A stretch of 22,820 bases of DNA from NCBI GenBank assembly GCA_034431935.1, contig DAOUCU010000001.1, positions 1 through 22,820 of the forward strand, read 5' to 3'. This DNA comes from JBFMDU01 sp034431935 (lineage in GTDB: Bacteria; Chloroflexota; Dehalococcoidia; GIF9; JBFMDU01). A program made the position numbers and the translations under genes. Every line of letters starts with the position of its first letter. The first letter of the stretch is position 1. The notes under the pieces are model-generated. The model saw only the letters and a list, made by a program, of their open reading frames with translations, had not been told where the DNA came from and searched no databases. This document shows, in pieces, positions 1 through 7,576 of the stretch.

Positions 1-440
1 TAGAGAAGACAGTCGTCCTCCAGCCGAACCAGCCGGAAGTCAACGTCAGCTACCACATCAAGAACACCGGCATGAAACCGCTCAATTGTCTTTTCGCCAG
101 CGAATGGAATGTCCAGCTTCTCGGCGGCGGGCACAATCCTCATGCTTACTACCGCTTGCCCGGCCTGACCCCGGACAACGCCTTCCTTGATACCAGCGGC
201 ATCCACGAGGAAATTGATGCCGTTGCCATGGGCAACCGCCTGCTCGGTATTGAGATCGAAGCTAAATTAGACCCCAGACTCACCCTCTGGCGCTTCCCGG
301 TGGAGAGCATATCCAGTTCCGAAGGCGGCGTCGAGCGCGTTTACCAGGCCTCGTGCCTTGTTTTTCTCATCCCCACCAACCTCGCTCCCGGCGCCGCCAC
401 CGGCTTCTCCATAACATGGCGCGCAGGAACGCCCTCTTAG
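1..440 (+). CDS. GH57-family alpha-glucanotransferase/amylase, C-terminal part (5' truncated)
   Basis: The frame is open from the left edge (first whole codon at position 3) and gives 145 residues before a TAG, with no start visible, so the gene begins outside the window. The visible part resembles the C-terminal beta-sandwich (DUF1926-type) of GH57 4-alpha-glucanotransferases and amylases. It contains a Phe-Ala-Ser-Glu-Trp-Asn-Val stretch, a Leu-Trp-Arg-Phe-Pro-Val-Glu stretch and SSSEGGVERVYQ near the end, typical of the closing strands of that domain. The catalytic GH57 barrel is not in the window, so substrate and reaction cannot be judged; the family acts on alpha-1,4-glucans such as glycogen. 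The gene converges on cdsA with 21 bases between the stops and no visible terminator. Confidence 0.72.
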   Translation, partial: EKTVVLQPNQPEVNVSYHIKNTGMKPLNCLFASEWNVQLLGGGHNPHAYYRLPGLTPDNAFLDTSGIHEEIDAVAMGNRLLGIEIEAKLDPRLTLWRFPVESISSSEGGVERVYQASCLVFLIPTNLAPGAATGFSITWRAGTPS

Positions 441-461
441 CTTCCCTCGTTGGGTCACTCC

Positions 462-1265
462 CTAGAAGAGTATCCCAAGGTGCCCCAGAACGCCGTAGTA
501 AAGCAGGACGCCGACGAAGGTGAGGCTGCTGAAACGGTCGATGATACCGCCGTGGCCGGGCAGGAACCTGCCCGAATCTTTAAAGCCGAGGTTGCGTTTA
601 AGAAGCGAGCCGCTCAAGTCGCCGGCCTGGGCCAGAATACTGCCGACCACGCCCAGAAGCAAGGCCTGCGGGTAGTCAAGAAGAGAAAAGAGAATACATC
701 CAAAAAGCACCGAAGCCAGCATGCTCCCCACCACGCCGCCCACCGCCCCTTCCCAGGTCTTTTTGGGACTGATTGATGATGCCATAAGGTGCTTCCCGAA
801 AGCCTTCCCGACAAAGTAGGCAAAAGTATCACTCCCGAAGACCACAAACATGCCCCACAGGGTCCAGTCACGCCCGTCGTCAATAACCCGCAACGCCACC
901 CAGTAGCTGGCCAGCCAGCCCACGTAGAAGATGCCGACAAGAGTCCAGCCCCAGTTGGCGAAGGCGGACTCCCGCGGTTTTCTAATCATCAGCCAGATGA
1001 GCGGCAATATGACGGCAGAACTGATCAGAATCGGCACCGTATTGGCCCCGGGCAGGTGCGGACTGATAATGAAAAGCACCGTCCAGACCAGGCCAAACCA
1101 GCGGAGCGGCCTCCAGTTGGAAGCCCGGGCCATGGTATAAAGCTCCCATGCGCCAATTCCAGCGGCGAGCGCCCAGAGGACGGTGAACCACGGGTCGCCA
1201 AACCAGACAGCAACGACGAGTATGGGAAGCCCGGCGGCCGCGGTGATGAGTCTCAGCCTGAGCAT
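462..1265 (-). CDS. cdsA: Phosphatidate cytidylyltransferase CdsA
   Basis: 267 residues. Integral membrane enzyme that joins CTP and phosphatidic acid to give CDP-diacylglycerol, the precursor of all phospholipids. Several hydrophobic segments run through the protein. The C-terminal family signature is clear: S-x-L-L-K-R-N-x-x-x-K-D followed by LPGHGGIIDRFSS. In the usual signature the DR-x pair is followed by Asp; here the codon is AGC (Ser). ATG start with GGGAG just upstream. It is the last gene of the rpsB-tsf-pyrH-frr-cdsA run and starts 16 bases after frr, so it is probably co-transcribed. uppS, which often sits between frr and cdsA, is absent. Confidence 0.93.
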   Translation of the reverse strand: MLRLRLITAAAGLPILVVAVWFGDPWFTVLWALAAGIGAWELYTMARASNWRPLRWFGLVWTVLFIISPHLPGANTVPILISSAVILPLIWLMIRKPRESAFANWGWTLVGIFYVGWLASYWVALRVIDDGRDWTLWGMFVVFGSDTFAYFVGKAFGKHLMASSISPKKTWEGAVGGVVGSMLASVLFGCILFSLLDYPQALLLGVVGSILAQAGDLSGSLLKRNLGFKDSGRFLPGHGGIIDRFSSLTFVGVLLYYGVLGHLGILF

Positions 1266-1281
1266 ACCGCTCCCAGCCTGC

Positions 1282-1839
1282 CTAGGCCTCGGCGATCTCT
1301 TTCTCTTTGTCAGCGCCGATCTTGTTGACCTTATCGATAAAGCTGTCGGTGAGCTTCTGAAGCTGGTCGGTGAGCCGCATCTGCTGGTCCTTGGAGATAA
1401 GCTTGTCTTTCTCCATCTGCTTCAGGTGCTCCATGCCATCGCGTCTCTGATTGCGCAGGGCGACGCGGGCTTCCTCCACCCGCTTCCTGACCACCTTGAC
1501 CAGCTCCTTGCGCCGCTCCTCGGTAAGCGGCGGGACAACGATACGGACAACCTGACCATCATTGTTCGGGCTGAAGCCGAGATTGGCCTTGAGTATAGCC
1601 TTTTCAATGCTCCCGCAGATGGCCCTCTCCCACGGCTGAATGACGATAAGGTTGGCCTCGGGCACGGTAATCGAGGCAAGCTGATTGAGCGGCGTCAGGA
1701 CACCGTGATAGTCCACCTTGACGTGCTCAATCAGAGCCGGTGTTGCCCGACCGGTGCGCATGGCGGCCATCTCCCGCACCAGCACATCAACGGTCTTCTC
1801 CATCCTGGTGTTAAGGTCGATGATAACCTCGTTAGCCAT
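1282..1839 (-). CDS. frr: Ribosome recycling factor
   Basis: 185 residues, the normal length for RRF. With EF-G it splits the post-termination ribosome. The N-terminal MANEVIIDLNTRMEKTVDVL, the REMAAMRTGRATP segment of the first long helix and the VVRIVVPPLTEERRKEL region near residue 100 are typical of the three-helix bundle and its hinge. A start four codons upstream is possible, but the ATG at 1839 is preceded by GAGGTGG at good spacing, so it was chosen. The gene starts 8 bases after pyrH and is followed closely by cdsA. Confidence 0.95.
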   Translation of the reverse strand: MANEVIIDLNTRMEKTVDVLVREMAAMRTGRATPALIEHVKVDYHGVLTPLNQLASITVPEANLIVIQPWERAICGSIEKAILKANLGFSPNNDGQVVRIVVPPLTEERRKELVKVVRKRVEEARVALRNQRRDGMEHLKQMEKDKLISKDQQMRLTDQLQKLTDSFIDKVNKIGADKEKEIAEA

Positions 1840-1847
1840 ATTCCACC

Positions 1848-2570
1848 TCACTCCGGCGAGACAATTGTCCCTATGGCTTCCCCGGAGACCGCTCGCTCGA
1901 TACTGCCGGGGGACCCAAGGTCGAAAACAAGCACCGGTAGTTTGTTTTCACGGCACAGAGAAAAGGCAGTGACGTCCATTACCTTAAGGTCAAGGGCCAG
2001 CGCCTGGGCGTGGCTCAAACGGTCGAATTTCTTGGCTTTCGGGTTTCTGGCCGGGTCAGAATCGTAGACACCATCCACTTTATTCTTGGCCACAAGCAGT
2101 ATGTCGGCGTTAATCTCGATGGCACGCAGGGCGGCGGCAGTATCAGTGGTCATATAGGGATTACCGGTACCGCCGGCAAAGATGACGACGCGGCCTTTCT
2201 CAAGGTGCCGTATGGCCCGCCGGCGGATGTAAGGCTCAGCTACCGCCTGGACAGTTATCGCCGACTGCACCCGCGTGCTGACGCCGCGCTTCTCAAGGAC
2301 ACTCTGAAGGGCAAGGGCATTGATAATGGTAGCCAGCATGCCGGCATAGTCAGCCGTCGCCCGGTCCATCTTACTGGTCTTGATAGTTGAGCCGCGCCAG
2401 AAGTTGCCCCCGCCCACCACCGCCGCTACCTGAACACGGGACCTGATAACCCGCTCGATTTCCTCCGCCACCGTTTTAAGCACTGACCAATCAACGCCAA
2501 AGCCCTTGTGACCGGCCAGGGCCTCGCCGCTCAGCTTGAGCAGGATGCGCTTATACTTGGCGTTAGCCAC
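1848..2570 (-). CDS. pyrH: UMP kinase PyrH
   Basis: 240 residues, normal length for bacterial UMP kinase of the amino acid kinase fold, which phosphorylates UMP to UDP with ATP for pyrimidine nucleotide supply. Motifs in order: LLKLSGEAL (residues 10-18, phosphate-binding), VVGGGNFWRG (about 51-60), FAGGTGNPYMTTDTAA (about 150-165, UMP site) and NKVDGVYDSDP (about 183-193). It lies 9 bases after tsf and ends just before frr, so translation of the whole run is probably coupled. Confidence 0.96.
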   Translation of the reverse strand: MANAKYKRILLKLSGEALAGHKGFGVDWSVLKTVAEEIERVIRSRVQVAAVVGGGNFWRGSTIKTSKMDRATADYAGMLATIINALALQSVLEKRGVSTRVQSAITVQAVAEPYIRRRAIRHLEKGRVVIFAGGTGNPYMTTDTAAALRAIEINADILLVAKNKVDGVYDSDPARNPKAKKFDRLSHAQALALDLKVMDVTAFSLCRENKLPVLVFDLGSPGSIERAVSGEAIGTIVSPE

Positions 2571-2579
2571 TGCTTTACA

Positions 2580-3104
2580 TCAGGCGCCCAGTTCGAATCG
2601 GACGAATCTTGCTACCTTGGTGTTCTCGCCAAGCTTGGCGATAGTTTCAGTAATAATATCCTTAATAGTCCTGGTCGGGTCTTTGACGAAAGGCTGGGAC
2701 AGCAGACAATCCGTTTCCGGATTGAACTTGGTCCCATCTTTGTTTAGTTCAGTGCCTTCCGGGACATCCTCAACCGAAACATACTTCGGTGCCATAGCCG
2801 CCACCTGAAGGGCCAGGTCATGGGCAAGCGCGGCGAACTCAGGGGTCCGAGCCACAAAATCGGTCTCGCAGTTGACCTCAACAAGAACGCCTATCCTGGC
2901 GCCGGGATGCACGTAAGCCTCAATTAGCCCGGACTTGGTGGCCCGGCCCGACTTCTTTTCAGCAATTGCCACGCCCTTTTGTTTGAGCACTTCGATGGCC
3001 TTGTTCATATCACCGCCGGCATCGGTCAGCACCTTCTTGCATTCCATGACGCCGGCCCCGGTTTTCTCCCGGAGTTCCCTTACCATTTCAGCGGTTATTT
3101 CCAC
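2580..3104 (-). CDS. tsf: Elongation factor Ts (short form)
   Basis: 174 residues. Guanine nucleotide exchange factor for EF-Tu. The N-terminal UBA-like domain shows REKTGAGVMECKKVL, and the core carries VEVNCETDFVART, including the TDFV motif that contacts EF-Tu. It is much shorter than the roughly 280-residue E. coli protein, having a reduced core as in several other bacterial phyla; nothing suggests truncation because the tail ends with a typical TKVARFVRFELG segment. The start is GTG, directly abutting the TAG of rpsB, with AAGGAGG five bases upstream inside rpsB, so it is translationally coupled to rpsB. Confidence 0.94.
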   Translation of the reverse strand: MEITAEMVRELREKTGAGVMECKKVLTDAGGDMNKAIEVLKQKGVAIAEKKSGRATKSGLIEAYVHPGARIGVLVEVNCETDFVARTPEFAALAHDLALQVAAMAPKYVSVEDVPEGTELNKDGTKFNPETDCLLSQPFVKDPTRTIKDIITETIAKLGENTKVARFVRFELGA

Positions 3105-3938
3105 CTAAGCCTCCTTGAAACTGACCGCCGGCGCGGACTCCTCGTCGTCCGGCATGGCACTGTAAACCGGCCTTGTCTGGACCTCAGCCTTCACCTCTGC
3201 CGGAGATGTCCTCACTGCCGATGCTTCCACAGTAACCGCTGGTTTACCCGACTCGAGTGCCGCTTTGCCCTCAAGCACCGCATCAGCGATACGTCCGGCC
3301 ATCAGTTTGATAGCCTTGATGGCATCATCGTTGGACGGGATCGGGTAATCAATCAGGTCGGGATCGCAGTTAGTATCTGCCATCGCTACCACCGGCACGC
3401 CCATCTTGCGTGCTTCGGTCAGGGCAATCTTTTCTACGGTTATATCAACGATGAACAGAGCTCCGGGGATGGTGGTCATCTCCTTGAAACCGCTCATCTG
3501 CCGGTTCAGTCGCTGGATTTCCTCTTCCAGTTTGCGTCTTTCCTTCTTTGGCAGGGAGTCGAACTCGCCCTTCTGTTTCCGGTCCTCCTGGCGTACCAGA
3601 AAATCAATCCGCGACTGGATGGTGGGGAAGTTGGTGAGCATGCCGCCAAGCCAGCGCAGATTGACATAAGGCATACCGCACCGTGTGGCCTCGGCCTGCA
3701 CGGCCTCCTGGGCCTGCTTCTTGGTGCCAACAAACAGGATATTCTTTCCGCTGGCAACCAGGTCCCGGACGAAGGTGCATGCCTTGTCCAGCAGAACCAC
3801 AGTCTGCTCAAGGTCAATTATGTGAATCCCGTTGCGCTGGGTGAAGATGTAGCGCTTCATTTTGGGATGCCACCGACTGGTCTGATGCCCGAAGTGAGCG
3901 CCGGCTTCAAGGAGTTGCTTGACAGTAATTGGCTCCAC
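3105..3938 (-). CDS. rpsB: 30S ribosomal protein S2
   Basis: 277 residues. Component of the small ribosomal subunit. N-terminal LLEAGAHFGHQTSRWHPKM, the NGIHIIDLEQT stretch and the PGALFIVDITVEKIA / TNCDPDLIDYPIPSNDDA segments are hallmarks of S2. Residues from about 225 onward form an Ala/Glu/Pro/Val-rich low-complexity tail not present in the E. coli protein. GTG start; GGAGG lies ten bases upstream, a slightly long spacing. A promoter and a hairpin separate it from hslU, so it can be expressed apart from hslU. Confidence 0.96.
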   Translation of the reverse strand: MEPITVKQLLEAGAHFGHQTSRWHPKMKRYIFTQRNGIHIIDLEQTVVLLDKACTFVRDLVASGKNILFVGTKKQAQEAVQAEATRCGMPYVNLRWLGGMLTNFPTIQSRIDFLVRQEDRKQKGEFDSLPKKERRKLEEEIQRLNRQMSGFKEMTTIPGALFIVDITVEKIALTEARKMGVPVVAMADTNCDPDLIDYPIPSNDDAIKAIKLMAGRIADAVLEGKAALESGKPAVTVEASAVRTSPAEVKAEVQTRPVYSAMPDDEESAPAVSFKEA

Positions 3939-3975
3939 TAAATTGTAACCTCCACACTTGGCAAAATTGCGCCAC

Positions 3976-4004
3976 AGTATATCACACGTCTATTCGTCAC
4001 ACAA
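3976..4004 (-). promoter_or_regulatory. Predicted sigma70-type promoter for rpsB operon
   Basis: On the minus strand TTGTGT (3999-4004) is followed after 17 bases by TATACT (3976-3981), and the -10 is preceded by TGA (extended -10). Transcription would start about 30 bases ahead of the rpsB GTG. The -35 match is only partial. Confidence 0.5.
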
Positions 4005-4007
4005 ACC

Positions 4008-4042
4008 GCTCTGGCTTAGAGGGTCTCACACCCCTCCAGAGC
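4008..4042 (-). terminator. Hairpin between hslU and rpsB (possible terminator)
   Basis: GCTCTGG (4008-4014) pairs perfectly with CCAGAGC (4036-4042), and inside it GAGGG (4019-4023) can pair with CCCTC (4032-4036), sharing one base with the outer stem. On the minus strand the hairpin begins just after the hslU stop and is followed by GGTTTGTGTG, which is only weakly T-rich. It may end hslU transcription partly. Confidence 0.4.
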
Positions 4043-4048
4043 TCTCCC

Positions 4049-5422
4049 CTAAAGTATGTACCGGCTCAGGTCTTCGTCCTTGACCAGCCGGGCGACACGG
4101 TCGCGGACGTAGACGGCGTCCACCACTACCTTTTCGCCTTTACGCTCCGAAGCGGCAAAGCTCAGGTCTTCGAGCACCTTCTCCATAACAGTACTCAGGC
4201 GGCGGGCACCGATGTTTTCAGTACGCTCATTCATGAGAACGGCGTAACGCGCTATTTCCCTGACACCGTCGGCGGTGAACTCGAGTTCCACGCCCTCGGC
4301 AGACATCAACGCCTGATACTGCTTTGTCAGGGCGTTAGCCGGCTCGGTCAGAATACGCTCCATGTCTTCCTGAACCAGCCGGGAAAGCTCGACCCTGATG
4401 GGCAGGCGCCCCTGAAGCTCAGCAATCAACTCGGACGGCTTGCTCTGATGAAAGGCGCCAGCGGCGACATACAGGATATGGTCGGTCTTGACCGGCCCGA
4501 AGCGGGTCATCACCGTGGTGCCTTCAAGCAGCGGCAGAAGGTCGCGCTGGACGCCTTCACCTGATATGTCGCGCCCGACTTCAACCTTGGGACCGATCAG
4601 CTTATCGAGCTCGTCAATGAATACGACGCCGCTCTCCTCGGCATGGTGGATCGCCTCATCGACCACCAGGTTCATGTCAAGGAGTTTGTTGGCCTCGGCG
4701 CGCTTCAAGATGCGCCGCGCCTCTTTTATGGAGACCTTCCGCTTCCTGCGGTGCGAATGGCGCTCGCGGTAGTCCATGTAGCCGTCAGCATAATCATCAT
4801 AGTAACCATAGTCAGCGACAAAGCCGGGATCGTAGGCATAGGCCTCGTCGCTAACTTCTATCTCGACCATCTGGTCATCCAGCTTGCTTGTTTGAAGAAG
4901 CTTGGACACCAGCCGCCGGTCAGGGCCTCGACGGCGCACGCCCTCGACAGTCCCCTGACCGGCCGCGGCTATTCTGCTGCGAACGCGACGGGGTGTCACC
5001 GGTGCCAACTGCTGACACACGTAACTCACGAGCTTCTCATTGGCCAGCTTTTCGGCCCTGGCCTCGACTTCCTTAAGCCGCCGCTCGTAGACACGCATAA
5101 AGCTGGCCTCGACCAGCTCGCCGATGATGGAATCGGCGTCGCGTCCGACGTAGCCGACCTCGGTGAACCTGGTAGCCTCAACCTTGACAAAGGGAGCGTC
5201 AAGCAGGCCGGCCACCCGACGGGCAATCTCAGTCTTGCCAACGCCAGTAGGACCAATCATAAGGATATTTCTGGGAACAATCTCGCGGCGCATCTCTTCA
5301 GGCACCTTCTTGCGCCGCTCGCGGGTGCACAGCGCAATGGCGATTGCCTTTTTCGCCTCTTTCTGCCCCACGATGTACTTATCAAGTTCCCGGACCACCA
5401 TTGCCGGGGTAAGCTCAGTCAT
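4049..5422 (-). CDS. hslU: ATP-dependent protease ATPase subunit HslU
   Basis: 457 residues. AAA+ unfoldase that feeds substrates to the HslV peptidase. Walker A GPTGVGKT at 57-64, pore loop GYVG at 90-93, Walker B VVFIDELDKL at 266-275, sensor 2 GARRLS near 405-410, and the C-terminal DLSRYIL that docks into HslV. The intermediate (I) domain, about residues 108-245, carries an unusual Tyr/Asp-rich stretch (residues 195-220, with about nine Tyr) followed by a basic RERHSHRRKRK stretch. ATG start with GGAGG six bases upstream. No hslV is next to it: the 213 bases upstream contain no plausible gene. In many bacteria hslV precedes hslU. Confidence 0.95.
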   Translation of the reverse strand: MTELTPAMVVRELDKYIVGQKEAKKAIAIALCTRERRKKVPEEMRREIVPRNILMIGPTGVGKTEIARRVAGLLDAPFVKVEATRFTEVGYVGRDADSIIGELVEASFMRVYERRLKEVEARAEKLANEKLVSYVCQQLAPVTPRRVRSRIAAAGQGTVEGVRRRGPDRRLVSKLLQTSKLDDQMVEIEVSDEAYAYDPGFVADYGYYDDYADGYMDYRERHSHRRKRKVSIKEARRILKRAEANKLLDMNLVVDEAIHHAEESGVVFIDELDKLIGPKVEVGRDISGEGVQRDLLPLLEGTTVMTRFGPVKTDHILYVAAGAFHQSKPSELIAELQGRLPIRVELSRLVQEDMERILTEPANALTKQYQALMSAEGVELEFTADGVREIARYAVLMNERTENIGARRLSTVMEKVLEDLSFAASERKGEKVVVDAVYVRDRVARLVKDEDLSRYIL

Positions 5423-5550
5423 AACGCCTCCGGAATGACATCAACGAATCGGGATTGCCCACCAGATAACACAGACCTGTCGGGAGTCGTCAGGGATAAA
5501 GCGCAGGCGTAGCTATGACGTTACAGCCGACAGCGGTTTCCGCAATGAAA

Positions 5551-5579
5551 ATTATACCCTTTTCCGGCGACACGGGCAA
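5551..5579 (-). promoter_or_regulatory. Predicted promoter for hslU
   Basis: On the minus strand TTGCCC (5574-5579), a 17-base spacer and a perfect TATAAT (5551-5556). This leaves an untranslated leader of about 120 bases before hslU. Confidence 0.55.
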
Positions 5580-5591
5580 AGACGGCTCGCC

Positions 5592-5621
5592 TTGCCAAAC
5601 TGCTCGCACGGTAGCTAAGAT
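5592..5621 (+). promoter_or_regulatory. Predicted promoter for the Crp/Fnr regulator gene
   Basis: TTGCCA (5592-5597), an 18-base spacer and TAAGAT (5616-5621). The expected start point lies only about 8 bases before the ATG at 5636, so the mRNA would have a very short leader, which fits the poor ribosome binding site there. Confidence 0.45.
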
Positions 5622-5635
5622 ATGCCGCGGACAAG

Positions 5636-6331
5636 ATGAATGTAGACAAAAGCAGCGTGCTCGGACAGGCCCTGATGTTTTCTGGACTCGCCGGAGATGA
5701 GCTTGAAAAGCTCGCCCGAATGGCAGTGGAAAAGCACATCAAGGCCGGCGAGTACGCCTTCTGGGAAGGTGACCCTCCGGACTGGTTCTACGTAGTAGCC
5801 GACGGCCGGATAAGAGTTATCAAACACTCCCCCTCCGGCAAAGACTTCATCATCGCCTTTTTCGGCCCCGGCGAGATGTTCGGCGAAGTCGCCGTTTTTC
5901 AGGACCAACCATATCCGGCGTCGGCCCAGGCCGCAACCGACACTAAGGTCATCGGCATCCGCAAAGGTGATTTCCTCGCCTTTCTGAGGAAGAACCCCGG
6001 TACCGCAATTTCGATTATTAGTGTTCTCGGCGGCCGCCTGCGTGAGGCCCAGGCCCGTATGAAAGATTTGGCCGCCGAAAGGGCGGAGCAGCGCCTGGCC
6101 CGGATTATCCTAATGCTTTACAACAAGCTGGGTACCACCTTACCTTTCACCCGCCATGATGTTGCCAGCATGGCCGGAACCACCATCGAGACCGCCATAC
6201 GTGTCCTGACCCGCCTCAAAAAGAACGGCATTATCGGCTCAAGCCGGGGCCGGATAACCGTGGCCAAGCCGGAAAGACTCAAGCTACTGGCCGAAGGACC
6301 GCCGGAGATTGCTCTACAACACCCACGATGA
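5636..6331 (+). CDS. Crp/Fnr-family transcriptional regulator
   Basis: 231 residues. N-terminal cyclic-nucleotide-binding-like beta barrel (about 10-125; GEYAFWEGDPPDWFYVVADG and FFGPGEMFGEVAVFQ are typical), a long dimer helix, and a C-terminal winged helix (about 150-220) with DVASMAGTTIETAIRVLTRL as the helix-turn-helix. In the phosphate-binding cassette the Arg-Ser pair that contacts cAMP in Crp is replaced (QDQPYPASAQ), and the protein contains no Cys, so neither cAMP binding nor an Fnr-type Fe-S cluster is supported; the signal is unknown. It may act on the downstream genes, but no clear TTGAT-N4-ATCAA site was found. Start ATG with only a weak GGACAAG ahead. Confidence 0.9.
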   Translation: MNVDKSSVLGQALMFSGLAGDELEKLARMAVEKHIKAGEYAFWEGDPPDWFYVVADGRIRVIKHSPSGKDFIIAFFGPGEMFGEVAVFQDQPYPASAQAATDTKVIGIRKGDFLAFLRKNPGTAISIISVLGGRLREAQARMKDLAAERAEQRLARIILMLYNKLGTTLPFTRHDVASMAGTTIETAIRVLTRLKKNGIIGSSRGRITVAKPERLKLLAEGPPEIALQHPR

Positions 6332-6335
6332 CTGG

Positions 6336-6372
6336 AATAAAAAGGGCAGGGCACGAGGATCGTACCCTGCCC
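6336..6372 (-). terminator. Rho-independent terminator of the small membrane protein gene
   Basis: GGGCAGGG (6344-6351) pairs with CCCTGCCC (6365-6372), and the stem extends inward past one mismatch through ACGA/TCGT. Reading on the minus strand the stem is followed by TTTTTATT. This is a strong intrinsic terminator placed just after the minus-strand gene at 6395-6589; it may also help block read-through from the convergent regulator. Confidence 0.8.
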
Positions 6373-6394
6373 GGGGCCACCCCTTCCGGATACT

Positions 6395-6589
6395 TTACCG
6401 CTGCGGACGTCCGGCGGCGACAAGAATCTCGCCGATTCTCGGGGCCGGCTTGCCGACAGCCTTAGCCCTGGCCCGCTGGTGAAGCGCCACTCCAAGGGCC
6501 ACCCAGATTAATACTGGGGCCAGTGCACAGCCGACAACTACCAGCGCTATCTTACCGATTGTCCTGAAAACTCTCTTCGTCTTTTCCAT
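6395..6589 (-). CDS. Small single-pass membrane protein, unknown function
   Basis: 64 residues. A basic N-terminus (MEKTKRVFRTIGK) leads into one hydrophobic helix (about 14-36), then a basic soluble tail ending APRIGEILVAAGRPQR. No family recognised. The ATG at 6589 is preceded by GGAGG with six bases between, far better than the alternative start twelve codons upstream. It is a stand-alone gene: a strong terminator follows and no co-directional gene is near. A good ribosome site plus its own terminator argue that it is real. Confidence 0.65.
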   Translation of the reverse strand: MEKTKRVFRTIGKIALVVVGCALAPVLIWVALGVALHQRARAKAVGKPAPRIGEILVAAGRPQR

Positions 6590-6824
6590 TTTCTTCCTCC
6601 TTGATTCCCTTCTGCCTCCCCTCACCTCACAGCCACATAATACCGTCCGGGCTCGAAGCTTCCATCCGCAATCAGGCCGGTTTTTTACCCGGCTTTACTG
6701 CCTGTTATTGACCTCGATCTATCAGGGCAATCCCGACCTCCTGCCAGCCGACACAGGCGAAAAATGACCTGTGGCACTCACCGCGTTTCTACCTAGCCCT
6801 TACTCAATAGAAATGGCAAACCCG

Positions 6825-6833
6825 TGTTATAAT
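6825..6833 (+). promoter_or_regulatory. Extended -10 promoter of the response regulator gene
   Basis: TGT followed by a perfect TATAAT (6828-6833), 19 bases before the ATG at 6853. No good -35 hexamer is seen at 17 bases, as is common for extended -10 promoters. A weak GCCGG-loop-CCGGC hairpin lies upstream around 6682-6700; otherwise nothing is seen in 6590-6824. Confidence 0.5.
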
Positions 6834-6852
6834 TCGGAAACAGGAGGGGCTT

Positions 6853-7518
6853 ATGGGCAAGATCCGCGTTGTTATTGCTGATGATCACGCCGTCGTCCGG
6901 CAAGGCACCCGCAGTCTCCTGGAGCGCGAGGACGATATCGAAGTGGTCGGCGAAGCCAGAGATGGGGAGGAGGCGGTCAGGCTTATTCAACAGCTCAAGC
7001 CCGATGTCGCTATTGTCGATGTCTCTATGCCCAAACTCAACGGCGTTGAGGTAACGAAACTGGTCAAGCCGACCTGCCCATCCACATCCATTCTCATTCT
7101 TTCCGCCTACGACAACGACGAATATGTCTTCGCCCTGCTGGAAGCAGGAGCCGCGGGATACCTGCTGAAGGACGTTGATAGCCGTGAAGTGGTCGATGCC
7201 GTCAGACGCGTCCGCGCCGGAGAGTCGGTCCTGCACCCGATTGTCGCCCGCAAGGTAGTTTCGCGACTGGTGGCGCCAGGCAAGTCTGACGTCAAGGCCT
7301 CAGCCGATCTGAGTGACCGCGAAATTGAGGTTCTCAAGCTGGCCGCTCGCGGCTTGAGCAACAAAGAAATTGCCGACCGGCTCGTTATAAGCGTCCGCAC
7401 CGTCCAGGGACACCTTGCCAGCATCTTCAACAAGCTGGGGGTGGGTTCACGCACCGAGGCAGTATTCCTGGCGGTCAAGAAGGGATGGCTATCGCTTGAA
7501 GAACTCCCCGAAACCTAG
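6853..7518 (+). CDS. NarL/FixJ-type response regulator
   Basis: 221 residues. Receiver domain (1-120) with the acidic pair at Asp10-Asp11, phospho-acceptor Asp56 in VAIVDVSMP, and Lys in GYLLKDV. A linker leads to a LuxR-type DNA-binding domain (about 150-212): LSDREIEVLKLAARGLSNKE and RLVISVRTVQGHLASIFNKL. ATG start with AGGAGG seven bases upstream. It is followed 58 bases later by its likely partner kinase of the HisKA_3 class, the usual partner of NarL-type regulators. The pair sits directly upstream of the formate dehydrogenase operon in the same direction, so control of that operon is a reasonable inference. Confidence 0.93.
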   Translation: MGKIRVVIADDHAVVRQGTRSLLEREDDIEVVGEARDGEEAVRLIQQLKPDVAIVDVSMPKLNGVEVTKLVKPTCPSTSILILSAYDNDEYVFALLEAGAAGYLLKDVDSREVVDAVRRVRAGESVLHPIVARKVVSRLVAPGKSDVKASADLSDREIEVLKLAARGLSNKEIADRLVISVRTVQGHLASIFNKLGVGSRTEAVFLAVKKGWLSLEELPET

Positions 7519-7576
7519 CCGTTTCCGGCAAGCGTTCAGTTCAAACAGAGAGGCCATCGACCAGACACCGCGTCTG

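Noticed and set aside
1183..2067. Long plus-strand open frame
   Set aside because: It is antisense to frr and pyrH, which are unmistakable; the protein has no recognisable features.
2979..3941. Plus-strand open frame of 320 codons
   Set aside because: It is antisense to rpsB and the start of tsf and has no family features.
4643..5512. Plus-strand open frame of 289 codons
   Set aside because: It is antisense to hslU; open frames opposite GC-rich genes are common.
7415..7576. Upstream start for the histidine kinase
   Set aside because: It would overlap the response regulator by about 100 bases and add a basic, low-quality leader before the membrane helices.
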